This document shows, in pieces, positions 63,378 to 64,000 of a stretch of DNA of 64,000 nt. Position 1 is the stretch's first letter. Every line of letters starts with the position of its first letter. Source of the stretch: Calothrix sp. NIES-2098 (GTDB lineage: Bacteria > Cyanobacteriota > Cyanobacteriia > Cyanobacteriales > Nostocaceae); assembly GCA_002368175.1 (NCBI GenBank), contig AP018172.1, positions 8,497,001-8,561,000 on the forward strand, written 5' to 3'. The translations under genes were made by a program, and so were the position numbers. The notes under the pieces are model-generated. The model had not been told where the DNA came from. It saw only the letters and a list, made by a program, of their open reading frames with translations, and ran no database searches.

Positions 63378-63632
63378 ACTATCTTTAAGTTCTGTACTTG
63401 CTTTGACTCGATTGATCGTTGCTGTAAATTTTTTCGGGTTGTTGCTACCTACACGAGGTTGAGTTGCCCAGTCGTAAGACTTGGGAACTCCATGAGGCAT
63501 CCCCTCGTGAGGTGGTTGCATATCGTAATTGATAGTTGCAATTGAATTGATAGATTTGGGAATCTGTGAATCTACTCTGTAGGCAAAACAGCAACCAAGT
63601 ACTACGCTAAAGAAACAGAGTAGAGAGTTCAA
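63342..63632 (-). CDS. Possible small lipoprotein (doubtful)
   Basis: 96 codons: a hydrophobic start with lipobox-like VVLGC, then a polar stretch (MPHGVPKSYDWATQPRVGSN). Problems: only a TTG start (63632) right after an in-frame stop, no ribosome-binding site, and a 36-bp overlap with the holB end. The composition looks coding, but it could be chance or a remnant. Confidence 0.3.
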   Translation of the reverse strand: MNSLLCFFSVVLGCCFAYRVDSQIPKSINSIATINYDMQPPHEGMPHGVPKSYDWATQPRVGSNNPKKFTATINRVKASTELKDSSSLCIALLIQR

Positions 63633-63717
63633 TTATTTGATTTGCATATCAGGGTGAATGCTACAAGAAGTTGTTACGAACAACTCTCTATAAAACACAA
63701 TGATCCAACACCCTAAG

Positions 63718-64000
63718 TTACATTTGTGTCAAATAAGCTTGAAGAAGTGACGTATCATCCCAAGGAACATCATGATAGACCTGATGCAGGTAAGGGCTAT
63801 TGCGATCGCGCCTCCACTCTTGAGGAAATAGGGCAACAAGCTCTTCTTGTTGTACTGTCAATTGAGGTTCTAAAGACTTGCCGGATAATCGATTAAATAG
63901 AGCTTGGCATAAATCAACACTAACCCTTGCTCCTAGGTGACAAATGGGAACGGGTCTGGGATTACACTCTACTAAATAAGCATAGTTTGTATTTTCATCT
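63718..64000 (-). CDS. C-terminal end of an ATP-grasp-type protein (runs off the window)
   Basis: The last 94 codons, ending at TAA 63718-63720. It begins with DENTNYAYLVECNPRPVPIC then HLGARVSVDL, where ECNPRP..P is the metal/ATP-binding end of ATP-grasp ligases such as carbamoyl-phosphate synthase-like enzymes. A tail with PQEWRRDRNSPYLHQVYHDV follows. Substrate cannot be told from this fragment. Confidence 0.65.
   Translation of the reverse strand, partial: DENTNYAYLVECNPRPVPICHLGARVSVDLCQALFNRLSGKSLEPQLTVQQEELVALFPQEWRRDRNSPYLHQVYHDVPWDDTSLLQAYLTQM

Noticed and set aside
1..64000. tRNA genes, insertion-sequence transposases and prophage genes
   Set aside because: No cloverleaf with GTTCGA-type T-arm was seen outside ssrA, and no transposase or phage protein was recognised.

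Overview
The window is chromosomal DNA from a cyanobacterium, most likely a filamentous member of the Nostocales. Evidence: an allophycocyanin core operon (apcE-apcA-apcB-apcC) whose ApcE carries four linker repeats, an ATP synthase operon with the duplicated b/b' subunits, petL, ycf3, ycf20, a tmRNA with a cyanobacterial-type tag, very frequent HIP1 octamers (GCGATCGC), heptamer-type short repeats in many gaps, and a remnant of an xisI gene. The species cannot be named from sequence alone.

Layout. 1-7.9 kb (minus strand): the start of a CheA-like histidine kinase, a methyl-accepting photoreceptor with three tandem DXCF cyanobacteriochrome GAF domains, a membrane-anchored periplasmic-binding-type receptor and a four-cysteine Ser/Thr kinase, so a signalling cluster. 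8.4-19.1 kb: housekeeping and accessory enzymes (ROK sugar kinase, Mut7-C RNase-like protein, argJ, gatB, glutathionyl-hydroquinone reductase-like protein, gatC, ycf3, SRAP protein, GST, two small conserved families). Between gatB and argJ lies an array of four copies (three apparently intact) of a promoter-plus-hairpin unit on the minus strand, read here as a tandem small-RNA array. 19.6-31.5 kb: secreted zinc metalloprotease, a 32-residue membrane peptide, a GT39-type glycosyltransferase, a lipoprotein, ycf20, glycerate 3-kinase, SelO, an acetyltransferase, bioB and petL. 31.7-42.4 kb: aroB, Uma2 protein, Nudix hydrolase, FtsW, a MurG-like glycosyltransferase, a tight three-gene cassette (membrane protein, lipoprotein, FHA protein) and two convergent GT4 glycosyltransferases that overlap at their 3' ends.

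42.4-47.6 kb is the phycobilisome core operon, read apcE, apcA, apcB, apcC on the minus strand, with a 13-bp inverted repeat between apcB and apcC and a clear terminator after apcC. 48.1-50.9 kb holds a secreted protein, a methyltransferase and a PEP-CTERM protein. 51.2-57.3 kb is the ATP synthase operon (I, a, c, b', b, delta, alpha, gamma); beta and epsilon are absent here, as is usual in cyanobacteria. It is followed by ssrA (tmRNA), an xisI remnant, a macro-domain protein starting at TTG, a decayed Uma2 gene, argS, tmk, holB and the end of an ATP-grasp gene.

Main points for follow-up: the putative small-RNA array (12.36-12.87 kb), the three-GAF photoreceptor next to a CheA-like protein whose first Hpt domain lacks its histidine, the FHA/lipoprotein/membrane cassette, repeats inserted in frame in coding genes, and two decayed genes (xisI, Uma2). 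Domain names come from recognising motifs by eye; no database search was run.
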